DNA of 6,864 bases from Actinomycetes bacterium (GCA_023460175.1 JAEWRC010000101.1:1-6864); one strand, 5' to 3'. Positions 1-6,698 are shown, numbered from the stretch's first letter. Program-made: numbers and translations. Notes: generated by a model not told the origin, from the sequence alone.

Positions 1-358
1 CGACGTCGGTGGCCGCCGCGAACAGCGCCGCGACCCGGGCCGCCCGGTGCGCGGCCGATCCCTTGCCGGCGATGGCGCCGATCTCGCTGAACGCGGCGTC
101 GACGCCCGCGACGGTGTGGCTGGGCCGGTCCGCGGGGGCCGGCAGGGACCGCAGCGCCGCCCAGCCGACCCCGATCTGGCGTTGCGGCAGGTCCCCCGAC
201 AGCCAGGACACCACGGTGGCGACCCGCTGTGCGGCCCCGTCCGGATCACCGTCGGCGGCGCCGGTCGACAGCAGCGCGGCGATCCGGTTGATCTTCGCCG
301 TCCGGGACGACGAGGCGCCCACCTCGGCGGAGGCGGTGGCGACGTCGATCAACCGCAT
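1..358 (-). CDS. ligB: ATP-dependent DNA ligase LigB, N-terminal part (cut by window edge)
   Basis: The reverse strand reads open from an ATG at 358 to the window edge, giving 119 residues with no stop. The protein starts MRLIDVATASAEVGASSSR and contains VVSWLSGDLPQRQIGVGWAA (about residues 49-68) and a later IGAIAGKGS segment. From memory these match closely the N-terminal DNA-binding domain of mycobacterial LigB (Rv3062, about 510 residues). Family knowledge: such ligases seal nicks in duplex DNA using ATP through a lysyl-AMP intermediate; the adenylation domain (KxDG lysine) and OB fold would lie beyond the left edge, so the catalytic residues are not visible. LigB is accessory to the NAD-dependent LigA in mycobacteria. 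No strong Shine-Dalgarno sequence precedes this ATG, so the start rests on agreement with the family N-terminus. It is transcribed away from the catabolic genes. Confidence 0.92.
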   Translation of the reverse strand, partial: MRLIDVATASAEVGASSSRTAKINRIAALLSTGAADGDPDGAAQRVATVVSWLSGDLPQRQIGVGWAALRSLPAPADRPSHTVAGVDAAFSEIGAIAGKGSAAHRAARVAALFAAATDV

Positions 359-444
359 GCGTCCACGGTGGCACACGGGACCGACACCGCGAGATCCGGA
401 CACTCAATTCTCGACCCCGCGTGCCGTACCGTGACACGGGTCGC

Positions 445-450
445 TAACTT
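445..450 (+). promoter_or_regulatory. Candidate -10 element of the SDR/fadE22 operon
   Basis: TAACTT fits the TANNNT form of mycobacterial sigma-A -10 elements and lies in the AT-rich patch ahead of the first operon gene. It would place transcription start near 457 with a leader of about 28 nt. No good -35 lies at the right distance (TGCCGT at 422-427 is poor), and the better -35-like GTGACA at 431-436 is too close. Treat as a weak prediction. Confidence 0.3.
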
Positions 451-457
451 TGTAACG

Positions 458-468
458 AAACCAGGTTT
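458..468. promoter_or_regulatory. Palindrome AAACC-A-GGTTT, candidate operator
   Basis: A perfect 5-bp inverted repeat around a single A sits directly downstream of the candidate -10 element and 4 bp before the ribosome binding site. That is where a repressor would block initiation. The half-sites run ACC..GGT, opposite to the GGT..ACC arrangement usual for FadR-type GntR operators, so the link to the GntR regulator in this operon is open. The spacing (AAC-CAG-GTT) also differs from the KstR pattern AACnnGTT. It could be chance or a small RNA hairpin. Confidence 0.35.
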
Positions 469-472
469 TCTA

Positions 473-478
473 GGGAGG
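473..478 (+). promoter_or_regulatory. Ribosome binding site setting the SDR start at 485
   Basis: GGGAGG with a 6-nt spacer to ATG 485. It decides the start: the same frame is open upstream to an ATG at 47, but that longer frame would overlap ligB head-on and adds only low-complexity Arg/Gly sequence. Confidence 0.8.
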
Positions 479-484
479 CAGTGC

Positions 485-1243
485 ATGGAGATCAACGGCA
501 AGAAGGCCATCGTCGTCGGCGGCGCATCGGGTATGGGGCGTGCCTCGGCCGAGCTGCTCAAGGCCAAGGGCGCCGACGTGGCGATCCTGGACCGCGAGGG
601 CTCGGACGGCAAGGACGTCGCCGAGCAGCTGGGCGGCAAGTTCTACGCGGTGGACGTCACCGACTTCGAGGGCACCGAGGCCGCGCTCGCCCAGGCCGTC
701 GGCGACCTGGGTGGCCTGCACGTCATCGTCACCACCGCCGGTGGCGGCGTGGGCGAGCGGACGCTGGGCAAGAAGGGCGTCCACAGCCTGGACACCTTCC
801 GCAAGACCATCGATCTGAACCTCATCGCGACCTTCAACATCAGCCGGTTGGCGGCCGAGCACATGGCCAAAAATGAGCCCGAGGACGAGGAGCGCGGCGT
901 CATCATCAACACCGCCTCCATCGCGGCGTTCGAGGGCCAGATCGGCCAGGTGGCCTACACCGCGGCCAAGGCCGGCATCGCCGGCATGTGCCTGACCATG
1001 GCCCGCGACCTGGGCTCGGTGGGCGTGCGGGTGCTCGCCATCGCGCCGAGCCTGTTCGCGACCGGCCTGACCAAGGGCATCCCGGACGAATTCGCCACCG
1101 CGCTGACCAAGGATGCGGCGTTCCCGAAGCGGCTCGGCCGCCCCGAGGAATACGGCAAGCTGGTCACCGCCATCGTCGAGAACCCGATGCTCAACGGCCA
1201 GTGCCTGCGGCTGGATGCGGGTCAGCGGTTCGCCCCGAAGTAG
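485..1243 (+). CDS. HSD10-like short-chain dehydrogenase (probable 3-hydroxyacyl-CoA dehydrogenase)
   Basis: A 252-residue classical SDR, the usual family length. It has the Rossmann glycine motif GGASGMG (G12, G16, G18), an acidic Asp36 that favours NAD over NADP, and the catalytic set Asn112, Ser145, Tyr158, Lys162. Segments GVIINTASIAAFEGQIGQVA (residues 138-157), RDLGSVGVRV and NPMLNGQCLRLD resemble human HSD10 (17-beta-HSD type 10 / 3-hydroxyacyl-CoA dehydrogenase type 2) throughout, including the Asn-Glu-Pro insert near residue 130. Family knowledge: these cytosolic enzymes oxidise 3-hydroxyacyl-CoA to 3-ketoacyl-CoA and some also act on hydroxysteroids. It is the first gene of the operon, 49 bp before fadE22, which fits a beta-oxidation role. 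One oddity: the usual N-x-A-G motif after strand 4 reads TTAG (83-86), so its Asn is lost. Exact substrate unknown. Confidence 0.88.
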   Translation: MEINGKKAIVVGGASGMGRASAELLKAKGADVAILDREGSDGKDVAEQLGGKFYAVDVTDFEGTEAALAQAVGDLGGLHVIVTTAGGGVGERTLGKKGVHSLDTFRKTIDLNLIATFNISRLAAEHMAKNEPEDEERGVIINTASIAAFEGQIGQVAYTAAKAGIAGMCLTMARDLGSVGVRVLAIAPSLFATGLTKGIPDEFATALTKDAAFPKRLGRPEEYGKLVTAIVENPMLNGQCLRLDAGQRFAPK

Positions 1244-1259
1244 TCGCGCTCTGCAATAG

Positions 1260-1267
1260 AGTGCACT
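1260..1267. promoter_or_regulatory. Palindrome AGTGCACT in the SDR-fadE22 gap
   Basis: A perfect 8-bp palindrome in the 49-bp gap before fadE22. It overlaps TAGAGT (1257-1262), which fits the TANNNT form of a -10 element, though no clear -35 lies upstream. The same patch also contains TGCA-6-TGCA (1252-1265) and is AT-rich for this genome. It may mark an internal promoter or operator for fadE22; short palindromes also occur by chance. Confidence 0.25.
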
Positions 1268-1292
1268 GATAAACCGACGCTGAGGAGAACCC

Positions 1293-3458
1293 GTGGGCAT
1301 TGCGCTGACCGACGACCATCGTGAGCTCGCCGGGGTTGCCCGCGGGTTCCTCACCGCGCAGAAGGCCCGGGCCGCCGCCCGGGAACTGCTGGACGCTCCG
1401 GAGGAGGCACGTCCGGCGTTCTGGTCCGAGCTGGCCGACCTCGGCTGGCTGGGCCTGCACATCGGCGAGGAGCACGGCGGCTCCGGGTTCGGTCTGCCCG
1501 AACTCGTCGTCGTCATCGAGGAACTGGGCCGCGCCGTGGCCCCGGGTCCCTTCGTCCCCACCGTGGTGGCCTCGGCGGTGATCGACCGGGCCGGCAGCGC
1601 CGAGCAGAAGGCGCGGCTGCTGCCCGGCCTCATCGACGGATCGGTCACGGCCGCCGTCGGTCTGGGCGGCGCGGTCACGGTCGAGGGCACCACGGCCCAG
1701 GGCAACGCCGGCGTGGTGCTCGGCGCCGGCCTCGCCGATCTGCTGCTGCTGGTCGCCGGCGACGACGTGCTGATCGTGGAGCGTGACCGTGCCGGGGTCG
1801 ACGTGGAGGTTCCGGACAATCTGGATCCCACCCGCCGCTCCGGCCGGGTGCGCCTCGAGGGCGTGTCGGTCGGCGCCGAAGACATCCTCACCGGGGCGCG
1901 CGGTGCGGCGCTGGCCCACGCGCGGGCCCTGTTCGCCGCCGAGGCCGTCGGTGGCGCCGGGGACTGCGTGGACAGCGCGGTGGAATACGCCAAGGTCCGC
2001 CAGCAGTTCGGCCGGACCATCGCCACGTTCCAGGCCGTCAAGCACCACTGCGCGAACATGGCGGTGGCCGCCGAATCCGCGGTGGCCCTGGTGTGGGATG
2101 CCGCACGCGCGCAACAGGATTCCGAGCAGGAGTTCGCGCTGATGGCCGCCGCCTCGGCGGTCTCGGCGTTTGCCGCCTATGTCCGCAACGCGGAGTTGAA
2201 CATCCAGGTGCACGGCGGGATCGGCTTCACCTGGGAACACGATGCGCACCTGCACCTGCGGCGGGCGATGACCCTGCGGGCGGCGCTGGGCGGTGACGCG
2301 CCCTCGGCGGACGTCTTCGACCTCACCGCCGACGGGGTGCGCCGCGCCAACAGCCTGGACCTGCCGGCCGAGGCCGAGGAACTGCGGGTCAGCGTGCGCG
2401 CCGACGCCGCCGAACTCGCCAAGCTCGACGAGGCGGACCGGTTGGACCGGCTGATCGCCACCGGCTACGTCATGCCGCACTGGCCCAAGCCGTGGGGGCG
2501 GGCCGCCGACGCCGTCGAACAACTGGTGATCGACGAGGAGTTCCGCGCGGCGAGCGTCAAGGGACCCGACTACGGCATCACCGGCTGGGTGATCCTGACG
2601 CTCATCCAGCACGGGACCGCCTCGCAGATCGAACGATTCGTCGAGAAGGCGCTGCGCCGCGACGAGATCTGGTGCCAGCTGTTCTCCGAGCCCGACGCCG
2701 GTTCGGACGCCGCGGCGGTCAAGACCCGCGCGGTCCGCGTCGACGGCGGTTGGAAGATCAACGGGCAGAAGGTGTGGACCAGCGGGGCGCACTACTGCCG
2801 CCGCGGCCTGGCCACCGTGCGCACCGACCCCGATGTGCCCAAGCACGCCGGCATCACGACGGTGATCATCGACATGAAGGCCCCCGGCGTCGAGGTCCGG
2901 CCGCTGCGGATGATCAGCGGCGGCTCGGAGTTCAACGAGGTGTTCTTCAACGACGTCTTCGTCCCCGACGAGGATGTGGTGGGCGAGCCCAACACCGGCT
3001 GGACGGTCGCGCGCGCGACGCTGGGTAACGAGCGGGTGAGCATCGGCGGCGGCGCCGGAATCGCCGGCATCAAACCCGAAACGGTGATCCCGATGGTGAC
3101 CGAGTACGGAGATCGGGTGGCCGGGGCCAAGATCCGGGCCGGCAACTACCTGGCCGACGACCATGCGATCCGGCTGCTGAACCTGCGGCGGGCCGTGCGC
3201 AGCATCGAGGGCGCCGGGCCCGGGCCCGAGGGCAACATCACCAAGCTCAAGCTCGCCGAGCACATGGGCGAGTACGCCGGGATCGCCGGTGCGCTCTCCG
3301 GCGCGGACCTCGCCCTGCTGGACGGGCCGACCGCGCTGGTGGCCCAGTTGGCCATGGGCGCCCGCGGAATGGCCATCGCCGGCGGCACCTCGGAGGTCAC
3401 CCGCAACCAGATCGCGGAGCGGATCCTGGGGATGCCGCGCGATCCGCTGATCAAGTAG
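1293..3458 (+). CDS. fadE22: FadE22, fused two-domain acyl-CoA dehydrogenase
   Basis: The 721-residue product, twice the usual ACAD length, equals M. tuberculosis FadE22 (Rv3061c) in remembered length and gene context. GTG 1293 is preceded by GAGGAG (1282-1287). Two ACAD units are joined near residues 336-365. The N-terminal unit keeps the FAD motifs RQQFGR (236-241) and QVHGGIG (305-311) but has no FSEPxAGSD loop. The C-terminal unit has CQLFSEPDAGSD (461-472), KVWTSG (493-498) and GGTSEVTRNQIAERILGMPR (697-716), but lacks RQxFG and QxxGGxG. Together they would make one FAD site, as in mycobacterial alpha2beta2 ACADs such as FadE26-FadE27. The medium-chain ACAD Glu position is Gly697 here; Glu580 in LGNER aligns with the alternative base position of isovaleryl-CoA dehydrogenase. 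Role: FAD-dependent alpha,beta-dehydrogenation of an acyl-CoA. The substrate is unknown; electrons probably pass to electron transfer flavoprotein. Confidence 0.9.
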   Translation: MGIALTDDHRELAGVARGFLTAQKARAAARELLDAPEEARPAFWSELADLGWLGLHIGEEHGGSGFGLPELVVVIEELGRAVAPGPFVPTVVASAVIDRAGSAEQKARLLPGLIDGSVTAAVGLGGAVTVEGTTAQGNAGVVLGAGLADLLLLVAGDDVLIVERDRAGVDVEVPDNLDPTRRSGRVRLEGVSVGAEDILTGARGAALAHARALFAAEAVGGAGDCVDSAVEYAKVRQQFGRTIATFQAVKHHCANMAVAAESAVALVWDAARAQQDSEQEFALMAAASAVSAFAAYVRNAELNIQVHGGIGFTWEHDAHLHLRRAMTLRAALGGDAPSADVFDLTADGVRRANSLDLPAEAEELRVSVRADAAELAKLDEADRLDRLIATGYVMPHWPKPWGRAADAVEQLVIDEEFRAASVKGPDYGITGWVILTLIQHGTASQIERFVEKALRRDEIWCQLFSEPDAGSDAAAVKTRAVRVDGGWKINGQKVWTSGAHYCRRGLATVRTDPDVPKHAGITTVIIDMKAPGVEVRPLRMISGGSEFNEVFFNDVFVPDEDVVGEPNTGWTVARATLGNERVSIGGGAGIAGIKPETVIPMVTEYGDRVAGAKIRAGNYLADDHAIRLLNLRRAVRSIEGAGPGPEGNITKLKLAEHMGEYAGIAGALSGADLALLDGPTALVAQLAMGARGMAIAGGTSEVTRNQIAERILGMPRDPLIK

Positions 3459-4862
3459 GTGCCGGACCCCGGTCCTGCCGGCGGTCGCCGGGCCGCTCAG
3501 GTCGCGCGCCTCATCGAGGCGGATATCATCCGCCGGAACTGGCCGCTCGGTGAGTCGCTGGGTTCCGAGGCGCACCTGCAGGAGCAGTACGGCGTCAGCC
3601 GGTCGGTGCTGCGGGAGGCGGTGCGCCTCGTCGAGCACCACCAGGTGGCCCGGATGCGCCGCGGGCCCGGTGGCGGGCTGATCGTCACGACCCCCGACGC
3701 CGCCCCGGCGACCCGGGCCATGGTCATCTACCTGGAGTACGTCGGCACCACCATCGACGAACTGTTCGACGCGCGGCTCCTGCTGGAACCGCTGGCCGCC
3801 GGGCTGGCCGCCGAGCGCGTCGACGAGGCCGAAATCACGGCGCTGCGAACGGCTCTGGCCGCCACCGCCGAGCAACCCGAGCGCGGCGAACTGCACATCA
3901 CCCTCGCGGAGGCGGCCGGCAACCCGGTGCTGGCGCTGTTCGTCGAGGTGCTCACCCGCTTGACCGCCCGCTACGCGCGCGGCACGGGCGCCCCGACGGC
4001 CGAGGCGCGCCGCGGGCTGCGGGCCGACCACGGCGCCATCGTCGAGGCGGTCGCCGCCGGTGACGTCACCCGCGCCAAGACGCTGACCGAGGATCACGTC
4101 CGCGCCGTGACCGACTGGCTGCGTGCCCAACCCCGGCGTAGCGGCCACCGGGTTGCCGAACCGGCGGTGGCCACCCGGGGCAAGCGGGCCGAGTCGGTGG
4201 CCGCGGCGATCCACGAGGACATCGCCGCCGACGGCTGGCGCACCGGAGCGGTGTTCGGCGGCGAGGGTGATCTGCTGCAGCGCTACGGGGTGTCCAGATC
4301 GATTCTGCGCGAGGCGGTTCGGCTGCTGGAGTACCACACCGTGGCCCGGATGCGACGGGGGCCCGGCGGTGGACTGATCGTCACCGAACCGCAGCCGGCG
4401 GCCGCTGTCGACACCATCGCGCTCTACCTCGACTATCGGCGGCCCAGTCGCGCGGACCTGTCGCTGGTGCGGGAGGCGATCGAGATCGACAACGTCGCCG
4501 CCGTGGTGGCCCGGCGCGACGATCCGGACGTGGCCGCGTTCCTGGCCCGCCGCCACGACGTACCGATCCATGGCGTGCCGGTCGACGACCCCCGCGCGGC
4601 GGGCTGGACCGACCTCGAATTCCACGCCGAACTGGCCGATCTGGCGGGCAACCGGGTGCTCGACATCTTCCTGCGGATCATCGTCGAATTGTTCGGCCGG
4701 CATTGGACGCCCACCATGCACCCGATGCCGGGGGCCGCGGACGCCACCGAGATGTACCGCGCGCACGGCCGCATCATCGAGGCCATCCGCGACGGTGACG
4801 ACAGCATGGCCAAACACCGGTCCCGACGACACCTGGAGGCGCTGTCCACCTGGTGGGTGTAG
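3459..4862 (+). CDS. Double-headed GntR/FadR-type transcription regulator (two wHTH-FCD units)
   Basis: A 467-residue protein made of two GntR units: winged helix 1 (about 11-78), FCD sensor domain 1 (about 83-222), winged helix 2 (about 241-310), FCD domain 2 (about 315-464). A usual FadR-type protein has about 230 residues, so this is a tandem fusion, like M. tuberculosis Rv3060c beside fadE22. Both units carry the recognition-helix pattern SRSxLREAVRL and an identical wing ARMRRGPGGGLIVT. FCD2 has the full metal-ligand set Asp385, His389, His436, His458; FCD1 has His146, His191, His213 but Arg142 at the Asp position. The GTG start abuts the fadE22 stop in the same frame, with no clear ribosome binding site, suggesting translational coupling. 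It probably controls this operon, and itself, in response to a pathway metabolite; ligand, operator and sign of regulation are unknown. Confidence 0.88.
   Translation: MPDPGPAGGRRAAQVARLIEADIIRRNWPLGESLGSEAHLQEQYGVSRSVLREAVRLVEHHQVARMRRGPGGGLIVTTPDAAPATRAMVIYLEYVGTTIDELFDARLLLEPLAAGLAAERVDEAEITALRTALAATAEQPERGELHITLAEAAGNPVLALFVEVLTRLTARYARGTGAPTAEARRGLRADHGAIVEAVAAGDVTRAKTLTEDHVRAVTDWLRAQPRRSGHRVAEPAVATRGKRAESVAAAIHEDIAADGWRTGAVFGGEGDLLQRYGVSRSILREAVRLLEYHTVARMRRGPGGGLIVTEPQPAAAVDTIALYLDYRRPSRADLSLVREAIEIDNVAAVVARRDDPDVAAFLARRHDVPIHGVPVDDPRAAGWTDLEFHAELADLAGNRVLDIFLRIIVELFGRHWTPTMHPMPGAADATEMYRAHGRIIEAIRDGDDSMAKHRSRRHLEALSTWWV
3591..3695 (+). repeat. Internal repeat copy 1: HTH and wing of GntR unit 1
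   Basis: Codons 45-79 of the GntR gene. The encoded 35 residues match codons 277-311 at 30 positions; the differences are V/I, V/L, H/Y, Q/T and T/E. DNA similarity is also high in the wing-coding part. It marks the most conserved part of the ancestral tandem duplication. Confidence 0.8.
4287..4391 (+). repeat. Internal repeat copy 2: HTH and wing of GntR unit 2
   Basis: Codons 277-311 of the GntR gene, the partner of the copy at 3591-3695. Outside this block the two units are much more diverged, especially in the sensor domains. This suggests that DNA contacts, not ligand contacts, have been kept the same. Confidence 0.8.
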
Positions 4863-4900
4863 TCGACGGCGGCGCGGTTGCGGCGCGATAAGGTCCGACG

Positions 4901-5887
4901 ATGCACATTGCCGTAACGGGCGGGACCGGCTACGTCGGCGCCCACATTGTGGCTGAACTGCTGGCGGCCGGTCACGGCGTGAAACTCCTGGTGGAGCCGC
5001 AGTGGTCCAACGACGCGCTGCTGGCGAACCTGCGTGGGGCCGGGACGCTGGAACTGGTACGCGGGGATCTGCGCACCCCCGACGCGGTGGCCGGGTTGCT
5101 CGACGGCTGTGACGCGGTGCTGCACGGCGCCGGGGTGGTGGGCACCGACGACAGCCGCGAGGCGCTGATGTGGGACATCAACGCCTACGCCAGCGAACGC
5201 ATCATGCGACGCGGCGTCGAGTTGAACCTCGATCCGATCGTGCTGGTGTCCAGCTACAGCGCGCTGTTCCCGCCCCCGGGGCCGGTGATCACCCCGGATT
5301 CGCCGACCGCCGACGGGAAGTCGGCCTATGCGCGGACCAAGTCCTATGCCGATCGGGTGGCGCGGGAGCTGCAGCGCGACGGGGCGCCGGTGGTGGTGAC
5401 CTACCCGTCGAGCGTGGTCGGTCCGGCGCTGCACACCGCCCCCGGCATCACCGAGCAGGGCTGGGAAACCATCGTGCGGTACCGGGTCGCCCCCAAGGTG
5501 GGCGACGCCGGCATGCAGATGGTCGACGTCCGCGACGTGGCGCTGGTGCACGAGCGCCTGATGCGGCCCGGGCGCGGCCCCAAGCGCTACCTGTGTGGCG
5601 GGCAGCTGCTCACCTTCGATCAGATGATCGGCGCGGTCGAGCGCGGTTCGGGCCGCAAGGTCCGCCGAATCCCGATGAGCCCGGCGATGTTTCGGGGTAT
5701 CGGGCGGTTCGCGGACCTCGCGGCCTCGGTGCTGCCGCTCGGCAGCGGGTTCAGTCACGAGGCCGCCGCGCTGATCACCGCGGCGATCCCGATGGACGAC
5801 GCCGAGACCTTGCGCGAGTTGGCGATCAGCTGGCGCTCACCGGTCGAGGCCATCCTCGCCTCGTTCGCCACCGGATCCGCGCGGTGA
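4901..5887 (+). CDS. Extended SDR, NAD-dependent epimerase/dehydratase family
   Basis: A 328-residue protein with the extended-SDR nucleotide motif TGGTGYVG at residues 6-13 (GxxGxxG), GDLR at 55-58 (Asp56 probably contacts the adenine), VSSYS (116-120) around the catalytic Ser, and YARTK (Tyr143, Lys147). YPSSVVGP (168-175) and VDVRDVA (208-214) are typical of the dihydroflavonol-reductase/3-beta-HSD side of the family rather than of sugar epimerases. It has no signal peptide or clear membrane segment, so it is probably cytosolic. An AAGG (4890-4893) lies 7 nt before the ATG, and the gene follows the GntR stop after 38 bp. In this setting a hydroxy/keto oxidoreductase acting on a lipid, steroid or terpenoid intermediate is more likely than a sugar-nucleotide enzyme. 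That is inference; the family is broad and the substrate is not visible. Confidence 0.83.
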   Translation: MHIAVTGGTGYVGAHIVAELLAAGHGVKLLVEPQWSNDALLANLRGAGTLELVRGDLRTPDAVAGLLDGCDAVLHGAGVVGTDDSREALMWDINAYASERIMRRGVELNLDPIVLVSSYSALFPPPGPVITPDSPTADGKSAYARTKSYADRVARELQRDGAPVVVTYPSSVVGPALHTAPGITEQGWETIVRYRVAPKVGDAGMQMVDVRDVALVHERLMRPGRGPKRYLCGGQLLTFDQMIGAVERGSGRKVRRIPMSPAMFRGIGRFADLAASVLPLGSGFSHEAAALITAAIPMDDAETLRELAISWRSPVEAILASFATGSAR

Positions 5888-5891
5888 CGCG

Positions 5892-6698
5892 ATGACCGAG
5901 AGGACGCCGGTCGCGGTGGTCACGGGGGCGAGTCGGGGCGCCGGCCACGGTATCGCCGCCGCGCTGGCCGGGCGTGGCTGGCGCGTCTACGGCACCGGCC
6001 GCACCATCACCGAGGCCCCACCGGGCGGCGTGGCCGTGGCGCTGGATCACCGCGACGACGACGCGGTGGCCGCGCTGTTCGAACGGGTCGGATCCGAGTC
6101 CGGCCGACTGGATCTGTTGGTGAACAACGCCGCGGCCATCGCCGACGAGTTGGTGAGCCCGAAACCGTTCTGGGAGAAGCCGCTCGCGCTGGTCGATGTC
6201 CTCGACGTGGGCCTGCGCTCGGCCTATGTGGCCGCCTGGCACGCGGCGCCGCTGCTGGTGCGCCGGGAGCGGGGCCTGATCGTGTTCACGTCCTCGCCCG
6301 GTTCGGTCTGCTACATGCATGGGCCGGCCTACGGGGCCCAGAAGGCCGGCGTCGACAAGCTGGCCGCGGACATGGCCGTCGACTTCGCCGACACGACGGT
6401 GAGCACGGTGGCGATCTGGATGGGGATCCTGCTCACCGCGAAGCTTCGCGGCGCCTTCGGCGGGAACGCCAAGGCCCTGGCCGAGTTCGCCGAGCACGCC
6501 GAGACCCCGGAGTTCACCGGGCAGCTGATCGACGCGCTCTACCGGGATCCGGCGCTGGCCGAGCTCAGCGGGCACACCGTGATCGGGGCGGAACTGGCCG
6601 AGCGGTACGGCATCACCGACGAGGGTGGGCGCCGCCCGCCGTCGCACCGGCAGATGCTCGGTGCGCCGCGGCCGCCGAGCAGCGTCGTCGTGCGCTAG
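5892..6698 (+). CDS. DHRS1-like short-chain dehydrogenase
   Basis: A 268-residue classical SDR. It has TGASRGAG at 11-18 (G12, G16, G18), Asp52, NNAA (78-81) in place of NNAG, Ser134/Ser135 in TSSPGS, Tyr147 and Lys151. The segments SPKPFWEKP, DVGLRSAY, SSPGS..YM, DKLAAD and the late ELAERYGI resemble human DHRS1 and its bacterial relatives over most of the length. As in DHRS1, the Asn of the catalytic tetrad is not conserved (Gly107 in DVGLRS). DHRS1 is an NADPH-linked carbonyl and steroid reductase; Arg37 after strand 2 would fit NADP(H) here. The ATG lies 4 nt after the stop of the previous gene without a strong ribosome binding site, so translation is probably coupled. Substrate unknown; it is likely part of the same pathway as its neighbours. 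Confidence 0.85.
   Translation: MTERTPVAVVTGASRGAGHGIAAALAGRGWRVYGTGRTITEAPPGGVAVALDHRDDDAVAALFERVGSESGRLDLLVNNAAAIADELVSPKPFWEKPLALVDVLDVGLRSAYVAAWHAAPLLVRRERGLIVFTSSPGSVCYMHGPAYGAQKAGVDKLAADMAVDFADTTVSTVAIWMGILLTAKLRGAFGGNAKALAEFAEHAETPEFTGQLIDALYRDPALAELSGHTVIGAELAERYGITDEGGRRPPSHRQMLGAPRPPSSVVVR

Larger units (their letters stand above)
359..484. promoter_or_regulatory. Divergent intergenic region between ligB and the SDR operon
   Basis: This 126-bp gap separates two genes pointing away from each other, so it must hold the ligB promoter (minus strand) and probably the operon promoter (plus strand). The right half (about 440-472) is clearly more AT-rich than its surroundings and holds a possible -10 element, a palindrome and a ribosome binding site, listed separately. 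On the minus strand I see no convincing -10/-35 pair or Shine-Dalgarno sequence for ligB. No small gene is supported here. Confidence 0.7.

Noticed and set aside
47..484. N-terminal extension of the first SDR to an upstream ATG at 47
   Set aside because: It would overlap ligB head-on and has no family similarity. The SDR fold starts at 485 behind a good ribosome binding site.
470..2059. A 529-codon minus-strand frame opposite the first SDR and fadE22
   Set aside because: Its product is rich in Ser, Arg, Pro and Ala without domain character, and it lies opposite two well-supported genes.
1191..4832. A very long open frame (1213 codons) on the minus strand opposite fadE22 and gntR
   Set aside because: It is a mirror of codon bias in high-GC genes. 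Its translation is low-complexity Gly/Arg/His/Asp sequence with no recognisable domain, while the plus strand encodes clear protein families throughout.
4863..4900. Possible promoter around GATAAGG before the epimerase-like gene
   Set aside because: The AAGG serves better as a ribosome binding site, and no -35 element lies at a workable distance in the 38-bp gap.
4433..5758. A 441-codon minus-strand frame opposite gntR and the epimerase-like gene
   Set aside because: It is composition-driven like the others, has no family motifs, and is antisense to genes with intact catalytic motifs.
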